Assembly (NCBI RefSeq): GCF_004378355.1
Contig: NZ_SNUB01000005.1
Location: forward strand, 86,796 to 150,795
Direction of reading: 5' to 3'
Source of the DNA: Psychromonas algicola
Lineage (GTDB): Bacteria; Pseudomonadota; Gammaproteobacteria; Enterobacterales; Psychromonadaceae
DNA length: 64,000 nt
Shown in pieces: positions 9,772-18,880 of this stretch. Numbering within the stretch: the stretch's first letter is position 1; every line of letters starts with the position of its first letter. The notes under the pieces are model-generated. The model was not told where the DNA came from. It did no database searches and was given only the letters and a program-made list of their open reading frames with translations. Made by a program: the position numbers and the translations under genes.

Positions 9772-10674
9772 CTAATATTCAGCCAGTCTTTCAGCAACGG
9801 CTGTATGTATTAGTTGTGCTAATTGATCAAAACAAACCTGACGTGCGCTGTTATTTCTGCTCAATAAAGTAATGGTACGAACTGGGCTTGGAGATTGAAA
9901 AGGTACGTACTTAACCCCTGATTGATGACGATTTAATGGTATCGACAATTGTGGTAATAAAGTTAATCCGTTTTCAGCACTGATCATATGACGCAAAGTT
10001 TCTAAACTTGTCGCTTTAAAACTGTTGTCTTCAATGGCGCCAGCTGTAAAACAAAATCCTAATGCTTGATCTCGTAAACAGTGACCATCCGCTAGCATAA
10101 GCACATGTTCTCCGCTTAATTCATTAAGATCTATCATTTCCTTTTCTGACCATGGATGTTTATCTGATAAAGCGAGCTCTAAAGGTTCATCATATAAGTC
10201 TAGTTTATTAAACGTTTCCATCCCCGGTAATAAAGCCAGTAATAAGCAGTCTAATTCACCTTCTTCTAATTGCTTAAGTAACACGTGAGTTTGATTTTCA
10301 TGCAGGTAAAGCTCTAAATCAGGAAACGTCTGTTTAATGATTGGTATTATAACGGGTAGTAAATAAGGGGCCACCGTTGGTATTAATCCAATGTGTAAAG
10401 TTCCACGCATTGGCTCATTATGGCTTTTTGCAATCTCTTTTAAGGATTTAGCTTCTAGTAATATAGTTTTGGCCTTGGCAACGATGTCTAAGCCCGCTGG
10501 TGTAAAAATAACTTTACGAGACGAACGCTCCATTAGCTGTACATTCAATTCGTCTTCTAGTTTTTTAATTTGTCCGCTTAGGGTGGGCTGACTTACAAAA
10601 CATTTATCTGCAGCTTTTCTAAAATGCTTTAATTCTTCTAATGCAATTAAGTACTCAAGATCTCTGAAGTTCAT
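9772..10674 (-). CDS. oxyR: Hydrogen-peroxide sensing LysR-type regulator OxyR
   Basis: The protein has 300 residues. The N-terminal winged helix-turn-helix covers about residues 1-60 (MNFRDLEYLIALEELKHFRKAADKC…VSQPTLSGQIKKLEDEL). The substrate-like sensing domain holds the redox pair Cys199 and Cys208 in DGHCLRDQALGFCF, exactly the E. coli numbering, so peroxide sensing by disulfide formation is expected. It is transcribed convergently to rplQ. An ATAG-N7-CTAT motif 31-45 bases upstream of the start suggests autoregulation. Identity as OxyR is much clearer than for a generic LysR protein. Confidence 0.96.
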   Translation of the reverse strand: MNFRDLEYLIALEELKHFRKAADKCFVSQPTLSGQIKKLEDELNVQLMERSSRKVIFTPAGLDIVAKAKTILLEAKSLKEIAKSHNEPMRGTLHIGLIPTVAPYLLPVIIPIIKQTFPDLELYLHENQTHVLLKQLEEGELDCLLLALLPGMETFNKLDLYDEPLELALSDKHPWSEKEMIDLNELSGEHVLMLADGHCLRDQALGFCFTAGAIEDNSFKATSLETLRHMISAENGLTLLPQLSIPLNRHQSGVKYVPFQSPSPVRTITLLSRNNSARQVCFDQLAQLIHTAVAERLAEY

Positions 10675-10684
10675 ACACTATCCT

Positions 10685-10719
10685 ATTTAAACTTGTTATT
10701 TTTAATAGCTTTACTCTAT
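10685..10719. promoter_or_regulatory. Candidate OxyR autoregulatory site
   Basis: Bases 10705-10719 read ATAG-N7-CTAT, the core of the OxyR half-site pair. A degenerate partner (ATTT-N7-TTAT) lies 20 bases away at 10685-10699. The position, just upstream of the oxyR start, is where LysR-type regulators usually bind their own gene. Inferred from motif and location only. Confidence 0.4.
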
Positions 10720-10885
10720 CATAATTTTGTAAAAGTGGTTTTATTGTTAATCAAACTTGCTATTAAATTGAGGTCTATACCTGCCATGATAAATAGCTTA
10801 TCTATTTAATCTACTTTAGTGATTGTTTTGGCATAGTTCATGCTTTATTAGGTATGTGTGACAAACTATTGGCGAGGAATAGATT

Positions 10886-11473
10886 ATGAAAGAATTTTTA
10901 CACCGAGTAAGTGAACGACAAGGCATTACAGCAACCATGTTGTGGATGTGTTTCAGCTGTGCTGTGTTATTGGTGATGCCAAGCTCTTTGTTTTCGCTGA
11001 ATAACTCAGATCTTCTACCAAATACTTATTCTCCTTATTTGTGGATCTTAGCTTTATTGACGGGTTCGTATTTGTTAACTCGTTTGTTTACTTTCTTATT
11101 TGCACGTCTTACTAAGCATTATGATGACCAATATTTATCTGCTCGTCGTAATAAGATGATCCGCCAGCTTGATTTTGAAGAAAAAGCCTTACTACGTGAA
11201 TTTATCATTCAACGTAAAACCGTGTTAGCGTTACCGCTGAATGAACCTGCTGTTAATAACCTATTAGCATCGGGTGTATTGGCTCCTGCTTATGAAACGC
11301 AAGAGATCAAAGGTGCTACACGTATTATTAAGTTGTCTATTGCCATTGAAGCACGTGAGCAACTTACCCATAAAGTCATTGGCTTACCTGTCGGAAAATT
11401 GACTGAAGCTGAAGCAGAATTGCTTAAGGCTGCTCGCCCAGAATATGCACGTAGTAATTACATTGCTTTATAA
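10886..11473 (+). CDS. SieB-like (superinfection exclusion B family) membrane protein
   Basis: The protein has 195 residues. Two hydrophobic segments lie near residues 15-37 and 48-72 (LWILALLTGSYLLTRLFTFLFA), followed by a charged cytosolic region of about 120 residues. The arrangement and sequence resemble chromosomal proteins annotated as superinfection exclusion protein B, which in phage P22/lambda context block growth of other phages. That role is a family-level recollection, and nothing here shows phage exclusion. It is divergent from oxyR and followed by trmH. A ribosome site GGCGAGGA precedes the ATG. No other prophage gene is nearby, so it may be a domesticated or simply membrane-related gene. 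Confidence 0.6.
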   Translation: MKEFLHRVSERQGITATMLWMCFSCAVLLVMPSSLFSLNNSDLLPNTYSPYLWILALLTGSYLLTRLFTFLFARLTKHYDDQYLSARRNKMIRQLDFEEKALLREFIIQRKTVLALPLNEPAVNNLLASGVLAPAYETQEIKGATRIIKLSIAIEAREQLTHKVIGLPVGKLTEAEAELLKAARPEYARSNYIAL

Positions 11474-11578
11474 CTTTATTTTTAGTGTCAGAAAATAAGT
11501 TTGTTTTTTGACACACCTTTAGCCCCTGCCAATAATTCTATATAATCACCTCTTTTACCGTTTACTGTGTGAGAGAGT

Positions 11579-12265
11579 ATGACTCCTGAGCGTTTTGCCC
11601 GAATAACTTCAATGTTAAATCGTCGCCAACCAGATTTAACCGTTTTTATGGAACAAGTTCATATGCAGCATAATTTAGCTGCGATTGTGCGTACAGCTGA
11701 TGCTATTGGCATTAATAATGTACATGCAACTTGGGACATAGATTCAACGCGAATTTCTCGTAACGTCGCTTCTGGAAGCCAAAAATGGGTTAATGTTCAT
11801 TCTCATGATAATGTACAAGATGCTGTGGCAGTAATGCGTGAACAAGGTATGCAAATTATTGCCACTAACTTATCTGATACTGCAATAGATTTTAGAGAAG
11901 TGGATTATACTAAACCTACTGCCATTATTATGGGACAAGAAAAATTTGGGATCAGTCAAGAAGCGCTTGCCTTAGCCGATCAAGATGTGATTATTCCAAT
12001 GGTTGGTATGTGCCAATCATTAAATGTGTCGGTAGCTTCTGCGTTGATTATGTATGAAGCACAGCGTCAACGAGAAATCGCAGGACTGTATGATCTAGAT
12101 TGTCGTTTGCCTAAAGAAGAGCAGCATCGAATTTTATTCGAAGGTGGTCACCCTATATACCGTCAGCTTTGCCGAGAGAAAAATTTACCTTATCCTCCTC
12201 TTGATGACGAGGGGCAAATTGATGCATCGGAAGATTGGTGGAATGCTATTCGTGGTCGCAAATAA
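11579..12265 (+). CDS. trmH: tRNA (guanosine-18-2'-O)-methyltransferase TrmH
   Basis: The product has 228 residues (E. coli 229). It carries the SPOUT-family motifs: motif 1 with the conserved Arg (HNLAAIVRTADAIG), motif 2 (IIMGQEKFGISQEALALAD) and motif 3 (MCQSLNVSVASALIMYEAQRQR) that form the knotted SAM site. It methylates the ribose of G18 in the tRNA D-loop. The start ATG at 11579 follows GAGAG. In E. coli it is linked to spoT and recG; here recG lies about 4 kb downstream, so the linkage is partly kept. Confidence 0.95.
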   Translation: MTPERFARITSMLNRRQPDLTVFMEQVHMQHNLAAIVRTADAIGINNVHATWDIDSTRISRNVASGSQKWVNVHSHDNVQDAVAVMREQGMQIIATNLSDTAIDFREVDYTKPTAIIMGQEKFGISQEALALADQDVIIPMVGMCQSLNVSVASALIMYEAQRQREIAGLYDLDCRLPKEEQHRILFEGGHPIYRQLCREKNLPYPPLDDEGQIDASEDWWNAIRGRK

Positions 12266-12282
12266 ATAATGGAGAATACTTG

Positions 12283-13752
12283 ATGGACTTATACCAACGC
12301 CATTTATTAACGGAAGGTATTCGTGTCATTGAAAAAACAGCTCCTTCTGACAAATTTAAAGCGCCATATCAGAACTTAAAGTTTGAGGATGCCGTCTTAA
12401 AGCGTACTGATCTTGCTGAATTACGTTACCAAACAGCACCTATTTTTAATCACTTCAAATACTTAATTAATTTATTAAGTGGATTAATGTGTTTTGTCTT
12501 TTTAATTTTAGGGGCAACAAGTATTTCACAGTTGTTAGTGAATGAGAACAATAGCCAGATTAACTTTTTTTGGGCACTTTTATTATTCATTGTGCCTAAC
12601 TTTCTCTCTCTTTTACTTTGGTTTTTTCTATACTTTAAATCTAAAGTGGTTAATTTTACTTGGGTGGCCAGTTTCAGTTTGTCACTGATAAGTTTGCTAG
12701 ATAAATTACAACATAAAATAACAACTCAACATTTATATTATCCTGCTCTTTTTCAATATTACTTCGATCATCGCTTTGGTAGTTATTTAGGACGTTCTCA
12801 ATTCTCCTTTATGAGTCACTTTTGGTGGTGTAGTTATTTGCTAGGAGCGACATTCTCGTTATTGCTTGTATTGGCAACACATCAAGTTGATTTTATTTGG
12901 CAAACGACAATACTAAACGAAGATGCTTTTTTATGGTTAACACAATTACTTACCTATTTACCTGAGCTGCTTAATATTTCAGTACCTAGTGTTAAGGAAG
13001 TCGCTTATGCGAGTATCAATGCAGTAAATTCAGTGGACATGGCTCAATATAATCGTGTTAACTGGTCTAATTTATTAATTTTTAGCTTAGTTATTTATGC
13101 GTTAATGCCACGTTTAATTTTAACTTTCATTTTTTATCGTCGAATTAAATATAAGCAGAAAAATTTTAAACCTGATTTTACTTTGCCTTACTATTTGCAA
13201 TTAAAAAATATAATCCATCCGATTATGAATGCTCGATTTATTAAGGATGCAGATAGGCAGATTTCTGAGAATACCAACAAAAGGATTCCAGCGGCTGATT
13301 TTAATCACAATATGAGTATGCCATTAGATGCTTTTCCGATTGCGATTGAGTTAACACAACAGGCTTATCAAGATGCTTTAAAGATTGTTAACGCGCATTA
13401 CTCTGTGAAATTGTTGAATATAATTGATAGAGAAAGCGAAGAAAAAGTGTTATCTGCTTTAGCGTCTTCACATCTTTCTGGTCTTATTGTGTTTGTTGAT
13501 ATCGCTCGTTTACCCGATCGAGGGTGGTTAACATTAATCAAAAAATGTAGTGATAAAATAAGCGGTGAAATGTATCTGGTCATATTAGGGCAGGAAACAG
13601 TGGATAAAAATCCTCGGTTATTTGCTCGTTTGCAAAATTGGATTGAAATCGCGGTTAAAGCCAATATTAGTGAAAAAAATATGACTTATATTATCGGTGA
13701 GCAGCATGAAGATAATCCAAAGGGCACTCATGAAGGAACTGAATATGAATAA
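12283..13752 (+). CDS. DUF2868-type multi-spanning membrane protein, partner of a GTPase
   Basis: I choose the ATG at 12283 (ribosome site GGAG at 12271-12274) over the earlier in-frame start inside trmH, giving 489 residues. Four clear hydrophobic stretches lie near residues 60-82, 93-118, 178-199 and 262-285. The last ~200 residues are soluble and end with a segment (VFVDIARLPDRGWLTLIKKC) that looks like an alpha/beta fold. The protein matches what I know as DUF2868. It overlaps the next gene, a DUF3482 GTPase, by 8 bases, a pairing seen in many gammaproteobacteria. The function is not known. A membrane platform for the GTPase is my inference. Confidence 0.75.
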   Translation: MDLYQRHLLTEGIRVIEKTAPSDKFKAPYQNLKFEDAVLKRTDLAELRYQTAPIFNHFKYLINLLSGLMCFVFLILGATSISQLLVNENNSQINFFWALLLFIVPNFLSLLLWFFLYFKSKVVNFTWVASFSLSLISLLDKLQHKITTQHLYYPALFQYYFDHRFGSYLGRSQFSFMSHFWWCSYLLGATFSLLLVLATHQVDFIWQTTILNEDAFLWLTQLLTYLPELLNISVPSVKEVAYASINAVNSVDMAQYNRVNWSNLLIFSLVIYALMPRLILTFIFYRRIKYKQKNFKPDFTLPYYLQLKNIIHPIMNARFIKDADRQISENTNKRIPAADFNHNMSMPLDAFPIAIELTQQAYQDALKIVNAHYSVKLLNIIDRESEEKVLSALASSHLSGLIVFVDIARLPDRGWLTLIKKCSDKISGEMYLVILGQETVDKNPRLFARLQNWIEIAVKANISEKNMTYIIGEQHEDNPKGTHEGTEYE

Positions 13753-15148
13753 ACATTTATTGTCAGTTGCGGTAGTTGGGCATGCTAACACAGGTAAAAC
13801 TTCATTAATCCGCACATTATTGCGCGATGCCAGTTTTGGGGATATTGCTGATAAAGCTGGAACAACGCGCCATGTTGAGGGCGCTGAAATCCGTATCGAT
13901 GATAATCATAACTTGGTTATTTACGATACTCCTGGGTTAGAGGATTCTATTCATCTATTAAGTCTACTTGATTCAGATTTTGCTAAATTATCATCTGCAG
14001 GTTATGAGGATGGTATTGATCGCTTGTTAGCTTTTATTCAACGTGAGCATGAATTTCCAGAACTAGATCAAGAGATCAAAGTACTGAAAGCTTTGTTGAG
14101 TAACGATTTGATTTTTTATGTTATCGATGTAAGAGAGCCCATTTTAGGCAAATACAGAGATGAGTTAAAAATTCTAAGTTATGCTGCGAAACCTATTATA
14201 CCTGTACTTAATTTTATTGAAGCTGGAGAAGCAAATATTAGTGTATGGCAGGCGCAACTTGCACGATTGAATTTACATGCTTTTGTAAGCTTTGATAGTG
14301 TTGTATTTCGATTTTCAGATGAAATGAAGATCTATCAAAAAATGCAAAGTTTACTCGCAGATTATGACCTGCAACTTGAAGCGTTAATTCAACAGCGTCA
14401 ACTACAATGGTTACAACGCGAAAAAGCTGCGCAACAATTGATAGCAAGTCTGCTGGTAGAAGTGGCCGCTTGTCGTTTTAAAGCTGTTAATAACGAAGAG
14501 AGTATTCAACAAGTCAGTGAGCAATTACAAGCTAATGTACGTCTGTTAGAAAGCCAAACTTTAACTCAATTATTAACCTTATATCAGTTTAAACAACATG
14601 ATATTGATCTCTATGAATTACCGATCCAAGAAGGGCAATGGAAGTTAGATCTTTTTTCTGCTGATAACTTACAAGAGTTTGGTATTAAGGCAACTAGTAA
14701 CTTTGTAAAAGGTGCCGGTGTTGGAGTTGCTGTTGATTTAGTTGCCGCAGGCATGACATTAGGTGCTGCTGCTGTCGTTGGCGGTGTGGCAGGCGTTCTG
14801 TGGGGGGTAAAACAACGTTATTATGATGAGTTACAGGCTAAACTAAAAGGGCATCGTTACTTATGTGCTGATGATATTACCCTACAAGTGTTATGGAAAC
14901 GACAGTTACATTTATTATCAGTGTTACAGCAACGAGGACATGCGAGCGTTAATAAAATGTCTATTGATGGTAGTGCTTTAAATGAAACTGGCTTACCTAA
15001 AGCATGGGCTAAGTGGTTAAAATCAGCGCGACAACACCCTCAATGGGCTAGCTTAAATGAGAGTGATCAACCTTTGTTTACAAATAAAAAAAGCGCTTTA
15101 ATCAAAGAGATTACAGAGCATTTAATTCAAATTGTTAAATTGAAGTAG
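13745..15148 (+). CDS. DUF3482-type P-loop GTPase, probably membrane-associated
   Basis: The chosen ATG at 13745 has AAGGA at 13733-13737 and gives 467 residues. The G1 loop is GHANTGKTS (residues 12-20), the switch threonines lie in AGTTRHVE (39-46) and G3 is DTPG (61-64). The G4 position reads NFIE rather than NKxD, so base specificity is uncertain. Residues about 320-350 form a glycine-zipper-like hydrophobic stretch (GAGVGVAVDLVAAG…GGVAGVLWG) that could insert in a membrane. The gene overlaps the DUF2868 gene and is translationally coupled to it. Function is unknown. It ends 7 bases before the convergent pldA with no visible terminator. Confidence 0.8.
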   Translation: MNKHLLSVAVVGHANTGKTSLIRTLLRDASFGDIADKAGTTRHVEGAEIRIDDNHNLVIYDTPGLEDSIHLLSLLDSDFAKLSSAGYEDGIDRLLAFIQREHEFPELDQEIKVLKALLSNDLIFYVIDVREPILGKYRDELKILSYAAKPIIPVLNFIEAGEANISVWQAQLARLNLHAFVSFDSVVFRFSDEMKIYQKMQSLLADYDLQLEALIQQRQLQWLQREKAAQQLIASLLVEVAACRFKAVNNEESIQQVSEQLQANVRLLESQTLTQLLTLYQFKQHDIDLYELPIQEGQWKLDLFSADNLQEFGIKATSNFVKGAGVGVAVDLVAAGMTLGAAAVVGGVAGVLWGVKQRYYDELQAKLKGHRYLCADDITLQVLWKRQLHLLSVLQQRGHASVNKMSIDGSALNETGLPKAWAKWLKSARQHPQWASLNESDQPLFTNKKSALIKEITEHLIQIVKLK

Positions 15149-15155
15149 TTAGGCT

Positions 15156-16025
15156 TTATAGGAAGTCGATAACGGAGATACCAATACCTATCGTATTAGT
15201 ATGCACGTTATACTCAATCAGACTGTTTCCATATCCAGAAAAAGCTTGTATATAACCCTTAAAACTACCAAGAACAGGAAAGCTCCAAGATAACGACACC
15301 GAACCTTTAGTGAATCGGCTTTGTATATTGTTTCGACTTGTTATGGAGAAGGTATGACCATCTTTTGAATAAGCGAATGATATAGTTCCATTTCCATAGT
15401 AATCTAATATATCTGGGTTATTATCTTCCGAGTCATCTAATCGACGCCAATATTTTCCTGCAATATAGAAATTATTATTCTCAAATACAGCGCCTGCATA
15501 AGATCGATTCCAGCTGCGAGAATCAGGTAAAGAAAGGCCATTAGATTGATGAACTAAACCTAAACTAAAGCGTTTAATTATCCAGTCTGTACCAAGAAAA
15601 GAATATTCATTATAAGGTTGCCAATATAAAAAGGTTTCTGGTTCATAGTTTGTTTCGCGAAAAGGGGATGAAAAGTCACTGTTATAAGCCTGCCAAAAAG
15701 ACACTTGAGTGTAAGCAATATAAGCTGACAGAGGGAAGTCACCAATACGGCTAAACATAGGTACTTTAAAACTAACTTGATACTTTATTTCGGTGCTTTG
15801 AGCTGGCGTAATGCCATTTTCATCTTGATAAACTAAATAATCTTGGATCTTTTCGTTAAAATTAAATGGTAATAAGTAGGTTGGCTTATGAGGAAGCATA
15901 GGAAATTGAGCCGTAGACTCGCCGCTTGAGAATTGATCAAAAGCACTAATTTCAGAAAATGCAGTGGGACTGAAAAAAAGAATAGTCCAAAAAATAAAAT
16001 GTATTTTTTTAATTTTAAAAAACAT
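15156..16025 (-). CDS. pldA: Outer-membrane phospholipase A (OMPLA)
   Basis: The protein has 289 residues with a signal peptide (about residues 1-24, cleavage after AFS). The active-site pattern HQSNG gives His159 and Ser161, and Asn173 lies in SRSWNRSY. The spacing of 2 and 12 residues equals that of E. coli His142, Ser144 and Asn156. The rest is an alternating beta pattern expected of a 12-strand barrel. The enzyme hydrolyses phospholipids that reach the outer leaflet and is normally silent until it dimerises with calcium. The gene lies convergent to the GTPase gene and divergent from recG. Confidence 0.93.
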   Translation of the reverse strand: MFFKIKKIHFIFWTILFFSPTAFSEISAFDQFSSGESTAQFPMLPHKPTYLLPFNFNEKIQDYLVYQDENGITPAQSTEIKYQVSFKVPMFSRIGDFPLSAYIAYTQVSFWQAYNSDFSSPFRETNYEPETFLYWQPYNEYSFLGTDWIIKRFSLGLVHQSNGLSLPDSRSWNRSYAGAVFENNNFYIAGKYWRRLDDSEDNNPDILDYYGNGTISFAYSKDGHTFSITSRNNIQSRFTKGSVSLSWSFPVLGSFKGYIQAFSGYGNSLIEYNVHTNTIGIGISVIDFL

Positions 16026-16261
16026 TAATTATTGTCCTTTACCTATGTAAAAAATATACTCACGAATATTTTAATTGTAAGCGTGTTTACATTATTTTTG
16101 AGCCGCTATATGTTTACTTACTATTAAGATTCAATAAACTAAGTAAATTTTTCAAAATTAAGACTGTAGGCTTTTGTATTATATAGTTAACCTGTAAAAG
16201 AAGTCTAAAATAATTGTAAACACTTATAATTTATTAAATTCATCAACTGCTAGGATAAAAA

Positions 16262-18334
16262 ATGAAATTAAATAAGATACCTTTATCCGCTTTAAAAGGA
16301 GTTGGTGCCAAAGTTGCCGAAAGACTTAGTAAAATAGGCCTGAACTCAGTAGAAGATATACTGTTTCACTTGCCATTACATTATCAAGATCGTACTCGAC
16401 TTTACCCAATAAAAGATATTAAAGATGGAATGCAAGTTTCGATCCAAGGTGAAATTGTGAGTTGCCAAGTACAATTTGGAAAGCGTCGTATATTAAAATG
16501 CAAAATTAGTGATGGAGAAGGGATGGCTACTCTGAACTTTTTCCATTTTAATGCTGGCCAAAAAAATAGTTTTAAAGAAGGGCAATGGATAAAGTGCTTT
16601 GGTGAATTTAGACGAGGTTATCAAGGTTTAGAAGTCACACATCCTGATTACTCTTTAGTAAATGACAATATAACAACGCAAGTAGAGGAAGTGCTCACAC
16701 CTATTTACCCTACGACAGAAGGCTTGAAACAAAATAGCCTGCGTCAATTAACAGAGCAAGCTCTCCAGCACCTTCAACAAAATAGTGTAGAAGAACTGAT
16801 CCCAACTGCCCTTTTATCACACCCTATTAGCTTATTTGATGCATTAATGACAGTCCATAGGCCGTCACCAGAAACCGATATTAGCCAGCTAGAAGATCGA
16901 ACACATCCAGCGCAACAACGTTTAATTATTGAAGAATTATTAGCACAGCAAATTAGTATGTTAGCGTTAAGGGAGCAGGCACAACAATATAAGTCTCCTT
17001 GTTTAAAAGGAACAGGTGAGTTATCTAAAAAACTATTAGATCAATTACCCTTTTCTCCAACCGGTGCACAGCAACGTGTTAATCTTGAAATTCAACAAGA
17101 CTTAGCACTCAATTTACCTATGATGCGTTTAGTGCAAGGTGATGTGGGATCAGGTAAAACCTTGGTTGCTGCTTTAGCTGCATTAGCGGCCATTGAAGCA
17201 GGGTATCAAGTTGCGTTAATGGCACCGACGGAATTACTAGCAGAACAACACTTATTAAACTTTCAAAATTGGTTTGAGCCTTTAGGCATTCGTGTTGGAA
17301 TGCTTTCAGGCAAAATGAAAGTAAAAGAAAAACGTGACCAATCTGAGAATATTGCGCTAGGTCTATCGAAAATGGTGGTGGGAACCCATGCTTTATTTTC
17401 TGATAATGTTCAATTTCAAAACCTCGCTCTAATTATTGTTGATGAGCAACATCGTTTTGGCGTACATCAACGTTTATCTTTACGTGAAAAGGGCATTAAT
17501 AACGGATTAGTACCACATCAATTAACTATGACTGCAACGCCTATTCCGCGTACGTTAGCAATGACTGCGTATGCAGATTTAAGTGTTTCTGTCATTGATG
17601 AATTGCCACCAGGTCGAACCCCTATCACGACGGTCGCATTAGCAGATACTCGAAGAGATGAAATTATTCAACGAGTATATCAAGCTTGTAAAAATGAAGA
17701 CAGACAAGCGTATTGGGTGTGTACCCTAATTGAAGAATCAGAAGCATTGGAGTGCCAAGCCGCAGAGGATACAGCTAATAGTTTGCAACTCGCATTAACT
17801 GATTTACGAATTGGGTTAGTTCACGGCAGAATGAAGGCGGCAGAAAAACAATATGTTATGGATGCGTTTAAAGCAGGTGAATTAGATTTATTAGTGGCAA
17901 CCACTGTGATTGAAGTAGGAGTAGATGTTCCTAATTCAAGTTTGATGGTGATTGAAAATCCAGAGCGCTTAGGCTTAGCACAATTACATCAATTACGTGG
18001 CCGTGTTGGCCGAGGTAATATCACGAGTCATTGTGTTTTATTATATAAATATCCGTTATCCAAAACGGCGTTAAAACGACTTAATGTATTACGTGAAAGT
18101 AATGATGGATTTTATATTGCGGAACAAGATCTTGCTATTCGTGGACCAGGTGAAGTATTGGGAACCAAACAAACTGGGATTGCTGATATGAAAATCGCTG
18201 ATTTATTACGAGATCAAGCTCTTATTCCACAAGTTCAGCAGTTAGCGTTAACCTTAATAAAATCAAATCCAGAATATATTAAACCGTTAGTTGAAAGGTG
18301 GTTAGGCGATAAACCTGTTTATGCACAGGTTTAG
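16262..18334 (+). CDS. recG: ATP-dependent DNA helicase RecG
   Basis: The product has 690 residues (E. coli 693). The N-terminal wedge domain (roughly 1-160, LFHLPLHYQDRTRLYPI) grips branched DNA. Helicase motif I is GDVGSGKTLVAA, motif II is DEQH (VDEQHRFGVHQR), followed by TATPIPRT and the motif VI region QLRGRVGRG. RecG reverses stalled forks and processes R- and D-loops. The upstream 236-base gap holds its probable promoter. It is the next plus-strand gene after the GTPase pair. Confidence 0.97.
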   Translation: MKLNKIPLSALKGVGAKVAERLSKIGLNSVEDILFHLPLHYQDRTRLYPIKDIKDGMQVSIQGEIVSCQVQFGKRRILKCKISDGEGMATLNFFHFNAGQKNSFKEGQWIKCFGEFRRGYQGLEVTHPDYSLVNDNITTQVEEVLTPIYPTTEGLKQNSLRQLTEQALQHLQQNSVEELIPTALLSHPISLFDALMTVHRPSPETDISQLEDRTHPAQQRLIIEELLAQQISMLALREQAQQYKSPCLKGTGELSKKLLDQLPFSPTGAQQRVNLEIQQDLALNLPMMRLVQGDVGSGKTLVAALAALAAIEAGYQVALMAPTELLAEQHLLNFQNWFEPLGIRVGMLSGKMKVKEKRDQSENIALGLSKMVVGTHALFSDNVQFQNLALIIVDEQHRFGVHQRLSLREKGINNGLVPHQLTMTATPIPRTLAMTAYADLSVSVIDELPPGRTPITTVALADTRRDEIIQRVYQACKNEDRQAYWVCTLIEESEALECQAAEDTANSLQLALTDLRIGLVHGRMKAAEKQYVMDAFKAGELDLLVATTVIEVGVDVPNSSLMVIENPERLGLAQLHQLRGRVGRGNITSHCVLLYKYPLSKTALKRLNVLRESNDGFYIAEQDLAIRGPGEVLGTKQTGIADMKIADLLRDQALIPQVQQLALTLIKSNPEYIKPLVERWLGDKPVYAQV

Positions 18335-18364
18335 TATGCTTACTTTGCTATTTTTTGCATCTAG

Positions 18365-18880
18365 TTAACAAGGTGGAAGTAATGCTAGAGCTTCGCCTTT
18401 ATTATTAAATGAGGCTGCAGATATTTGTTTGTTTTCAGTTGTGATTTGAATGTTTGCATTGGTGATTTCAGATCCAGAAACTCGAATATTTCCCAGTTCG
18501 CTACGTACCAGCGTATCGTCTACATCAATGGTGAAACTGACGTGATCCTTTGCATTTAGGGTTGTAATGCTTAAGGAGAGTAATGAGTCACCGTCTTTTA
18601 CATCGGTAGAGGTGAGTTTCAAATTTCCCCTTGTGATCTGAAAAGGTTGGAACACTTCCACTCCTGCGCCAGTTGCTGTCGTATCAAATATAAGCTTTCC
18701 AACGCTGTTTGATAGATCAATATTAACCGTTAAATCCTTCAACATACATTGACCGGTGTTGGTTAATACGAATTTATCTTTGGGTGCGCTTTCAAAAAAA
18801 GTGACTTCAATATTGGCATGAGCGAACTGACTTACAAATAAATATGTAAAAGAGAGGATAGATAAGCGAATATTAAACAT
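18365..18880 (-). CDS. Secreted protein of unknown function, aggregation-factor-core-like
   Basis: The protein has 171 residues with a signal peptide (about 1-22, cleavage after AHA). The mature part is beta-rich, with a distinctive start (IEVTFFESAPKDKFVLTNTGQC) and a central VSFTIDVDDTLVRSELGNIRVSGSEI. Two cysteines (Cys44 and the C-terminal Cys171) could form a disulfide. I recall bacterial proteins with these phrases being labelled aggregation factor core, a name that carries no tested function. The gene stands alone, convergent to recG, with 252 bases to glnG. The role is unknown; a periplasmic or extracellular location is inferred from the signal peptide. Confidence 0.65.
   Translation of the reverse strand: MFNIRLSILSFTYLFVSQFAHANIEVTFFESAPKDKFVLTNTGQCMLKDLTVNIDLSNSVGKLIFDTTATGAGVEVFQPFQITRGNLKLTSTDVKDGDSLLSLSITTLNAKDHVSFTIDVDDTLVRSELGNIRVSGSEITNANIQITTENKQISAASFNNKGEALALLPPC

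Noticed and set aside
10788..10802. GATA-N7-TATC palindrome as a second OxyR site before the SieB-like gene
   Set aside because: It does not keep the ATAG/CTAT bases in the right register and has no partner at 20-22 bp.
11485..11514. 11-bp hairpin between the SieB-like gene and trmH considered as a terminator
   Set aside because: The stem is good, but no T tract follows on either strand. I kept it only as an unexplained hairpin.
16076..16091. TyrR box before pldA/recG
   Set aside because: TyrR boxes are 18 bases (TGTAAA-N6-TTTACA). This one is 16 bases, so the regulator is left unnamed.
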